This document shows positions 9,301 to 9,423 of a DNA stretch of 9,423 nt, one piece after another. This DNA is from Bacteroidota bacterium (lineage in GTDB: Bacteria > Bacteroidota > Bacteroidia > B-17B0 > Aurantibacillaceae). The notes under the pieces were generated by a model. That model made no database searches and was not told the DNA's origin. It was given only the letters and a program-made list of their open reading frames with translations. A program made the translations under genes and the position numbers. The stretch lies in the NCBI GenBank assembly GCA_005800865.1, contig SYEI01000150.1:1-9423 (forward strand), read 5' to 3'. How positions within the stretch are numbered: the stretch's first letter is position 1; each line of letters starts with the position of its first letter.

Positions 9301-9423
9301 TTGTAAATAGACATTGGAACATTAACGGTATAATTTGGAGAAACATTGTTTACAGTGGCAACACCTGTTCCTGTAATAGTTGGGGTAACTGCTGGAGACG
9401 TATTACTTATTGTGAAACTTGGA
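6375..9423 (-). CDS. Large cysteine-free beta-repeat, tail-fibre-like surface protein, 5' end missing
   Basis: The frame is open for 1015 codons from the right edge to the TAA at 6377-6375. Met codons such as 9314 are internal, because the codons upstream continue the same repeat. Numbering from 9314: residues -36 to 340 are Thr/Ser/Asn/Val-rich beta repeats. Residues 341-590 are a fibre-like section with VGVGINN (356-362), GKLNFAGHDGSTYGDGAKIYA (from 501) and GHVLTSDATGNASWQP (575-590). Then come VGIGTNTPNASLDI (613-626), a glycine/asparagine-rich beta-helix-like stretch (670-860), and an apparent C-terminal beta domain (about 880-979, ending YTFNYMVIE). The GHVLTSDATGNASW and VGIGTNTP motifs are common in Bacteroidota tail-fibre-like proteins, many of which end in an S74 intramolecular chaperone; neither that domain nor a T9SS sorting domain is recognisable here. 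The stop lies 4 bases before the next ATG. A fibrous surface or adhesive structure is inferred; no enzymatic motif was seen. Confidence 0.9.
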   Translation of the reverse strand, partial: PSFTISNTSPAVTPTITGTGVATVNNVSPNYTVNVPMSIYNNNTGVFTTGTQTIAVTPTLSLAGNVLRSGPTTNTVSLPTPTVVSGNSNITVTPSGNTYSVSAVTPTLSVTGGALSGTYPTQTLTIPTSSTTVISPSTNISVAGTAPNYTISSVTPTLSVIGGALSGSYPNQTLTIPTSSTTVITPSTNIIVAGTAPNYTLSSVTPTLTGTAGITVSGTYPNQTISSTQGLSIASNSIITLTPAGGNITITPAALTYTPSTNVLRLTDGLAINTHTLNNYTQGAGISVTGTAPNFTISNTSPAVTPTITGTGVATVNNVSPNYTVNVPMSTYNNNTGVFTTGTQTIAVTPTLTLSGTTLQSGSTTNTVNLSSINNWSVTSGVIYPSTLTNSVGVGINNSLGGRLGVSHASSPASPHINIISPTISDFGRVKFSNTGSSRYFSFEARNNTGGVADAFNIAHNNGTNERQVFLINGDRNVFINNLNLPLTTFHVMTSTATAQGGIASEGFGQSGQLNLVRNNNAGAGPRTQVLINEELGKLNFAGHDGSTYGDGAKIYAKTTENVTTGTRGTELIFAAVPTGTNSNKDAFKINGTGNLEVISGLRIPLGAVAGHVLTSDATGNASWQPGAGLSPWIQGASIVTLSNITDKVGIGTNTPNASLDIKNNAASLDGLALDINNPSNGSNGLQLRHFGIGNAAYIEVNNSGSTASAIQAQHNGVGTVIYAINTNSTNTAAVIQANSNSSGVAIYGTNSNGATSQFDNFSSSAAINAINYNTGNAINANASSGRAINASSSGSTTPTANFSNSNSGDVIMSFAGTGRAIYAQTGANGMATSELTNTGTGPVVFAYKNAGTTGGVVANYANNSNTNSADVVLSYNNGVGAAVHAANNPSNLSSALSLWVENGHIKATGTNATSSTTVTSISTSTVIGNDVVGKISITTVATAIPANQEMIKLTFAKDYPSGVTPNVIITPSNANAAGVQGYVSTVSNTGFSIFFNVGTAAIVRTYTFNYMVIE
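6735..7307 (-). repeat. Degenerate short beta-helix-like protein repeats
   Basis: Residues 670-860 (numbered from 9314) of the fibre-like protein show an irregular recurrence of a short hydrophobic strand after a small Gly/Asn/Ser turn: GVGTVIYAIN, SSGVAIYGTN, NTGNAINAN, SSGRAINAS, GTGRAIYAQT, GTGPVVFAYK, GVGAAVHAAN. Spacing is roughly 15-30 residues. This pattern suggests a beta-helix or triple-stranded fibre shaft (inference). The DNA has drifted, unlike the upstream repeats. Confidence 0.75.
8371..8547 (-). repeat. Long direct repeat, downstream copy
   Basis: Partner of 9247-9423. The encoded stretches (residues 257-316 and -36 to 24, numbered from 9314) differ at only 2 of 60 amino acids, an S/N and an I/T difference, while the DNA differs at 12 of 177 positions, so most changes are silent. 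Protein similarity continues more weakly through TTNTV (residues 328-332). Confidence 0.95.
8814..9113 (-). repeat. Two tandem 150-bp (50-residue) units inside the fibre-like gene
   Basis: Units 8964-9113 and 8814-8963 each encode 50 residues of the form VTPTLSV.GGALSG.YP.QTL, then TIPTSSTTVI.PSTNI, then VAGTAPNYT.SS. They agree at 44 of 50 residues. A third, diverged partial unit follows (about 8720-8813, VTPTLTGTAGITVSGTYPNQ). They sit between the two copies of the 876-base-spaced repeat, so the region is a nested, two-level repeat. Confidence 0.93.
9247..9423 (-). repeat. Long direct repeat, upstream copy (runs to the right edge)
   Basis: This segment matches 8371-8547 at a constant offset of 876 bases (292 codons). 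By manual alignment 165 of 177 bases agree, and 60 bases in a row (9247-9306 versus 8371-8430) are identical. It encodes the start of the beta-repeat region, including YNNNTGVFTTGTQTIAVTPT. The repeat probably continues past the window edge, so further copies may lie upstream. Confidence 0.95.

Larger units (their letters stand above)
1..9423 (-). other. Single tightly packed minus-strand operon segment, both ends outside the window
   Basis: Stop-to-start gaps are 4 bases (6371-6374), 7 (5587-5593), 8 (2132-2139) and 19 (1162-1180). None has room for a promoter plus terminator, and no hairpin-plus-T-run was seen in them. The short A/T-rich leaders before each ATG lack a strong Shine-Dalgarno, as usual in Bacteroidota. 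The controlling promoter should lie to the right of 9423. Confidence 0.85.

Noticed and set aside
9312..9314. ATG at 9314 as the true start of the fibre-like gene
   Set aside because: The frame stays open to the window edge, and the 36 codons before it repeat residues 257-292 with one difference, so it is an internal methionine with no signal peptide.
8371..9423. CRISPR-like or transposon-type interpretation of the direct repeats
   Set aside because: The repeats are in-frame coding units with spacing in multiples of three, without uniform spacers, terminal inverted repeats or a transposase gene.
6375..9423. Phage tail fibre from a prophage
   Set aside because: Motifs resemble tail fibres, but no other phage gene is present and the gene is packed into a T9SS-type operon; such motifs are common in non-phage Bacteroidota surface proteins.

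Overview
The window looks like chromosomal DNA of an AT-rich member of the Bacteroidota. The evidence is a set of protein families largely confined to that phylum: a PorP/SprF outer-membrane protein, two proteins ending in the gliding-motility-associated (type B) C-terminal sorting domain of the type IX secretion system (T9SS), and a TPR plus WD40-like beta-propeller protein of the kind that usually ends in an OmpA domain. Signal peptides ending in SQ or LAQ and A-rich leaders without strong Shine-Dalgarno sites fit the same assignment. The genus cannot be read from the sequence.

All five genes lie on the minus strand and are packed with gaps of only 4, 7, 8 and 19 bases, so the window is one continuous piece of a polycistronic unit read from right to left. 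In transcription order they are: (1) 9423-6375, the 3' part of a very large, cysteine-free, beta-repeat, tail-fibre-like protein whose start lies off the right edge; (2) 6370-5594, a 258-residue exported protein with a type B sorting domain; (3) 5586-2140, an 1148-residue M43 zinc metalloprotease with a PKD-like domain, a SprB-type repeat, seven disulfide-type Ig-like repeats and a type B sorting domain; (4) 2131-1181, a PorP/SprF-family protein; (5) 1161-1, the N-terminal 387 residues of a TPR/WD40-like protein, probably OmpA-type, whose end lies off the left edge.

Together these read as a cell-surface secretion and display module. Known work on SprB and SprF shows that type B sorting domains depend on SprF-like partners. 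The inference is that the single PorP/SprF protein serves the two upstream type B cargoes and that the downstream protein ties the assembly to peptidoglycan. The long fibre-like protein has no recognisable T9SS sorting domain, so its export route and its relation to the other four are the open question. No promoter, terminator, RNA gene, transposon or CRISPR array was seen, and no gene-free stretch exceeds 19 bases.
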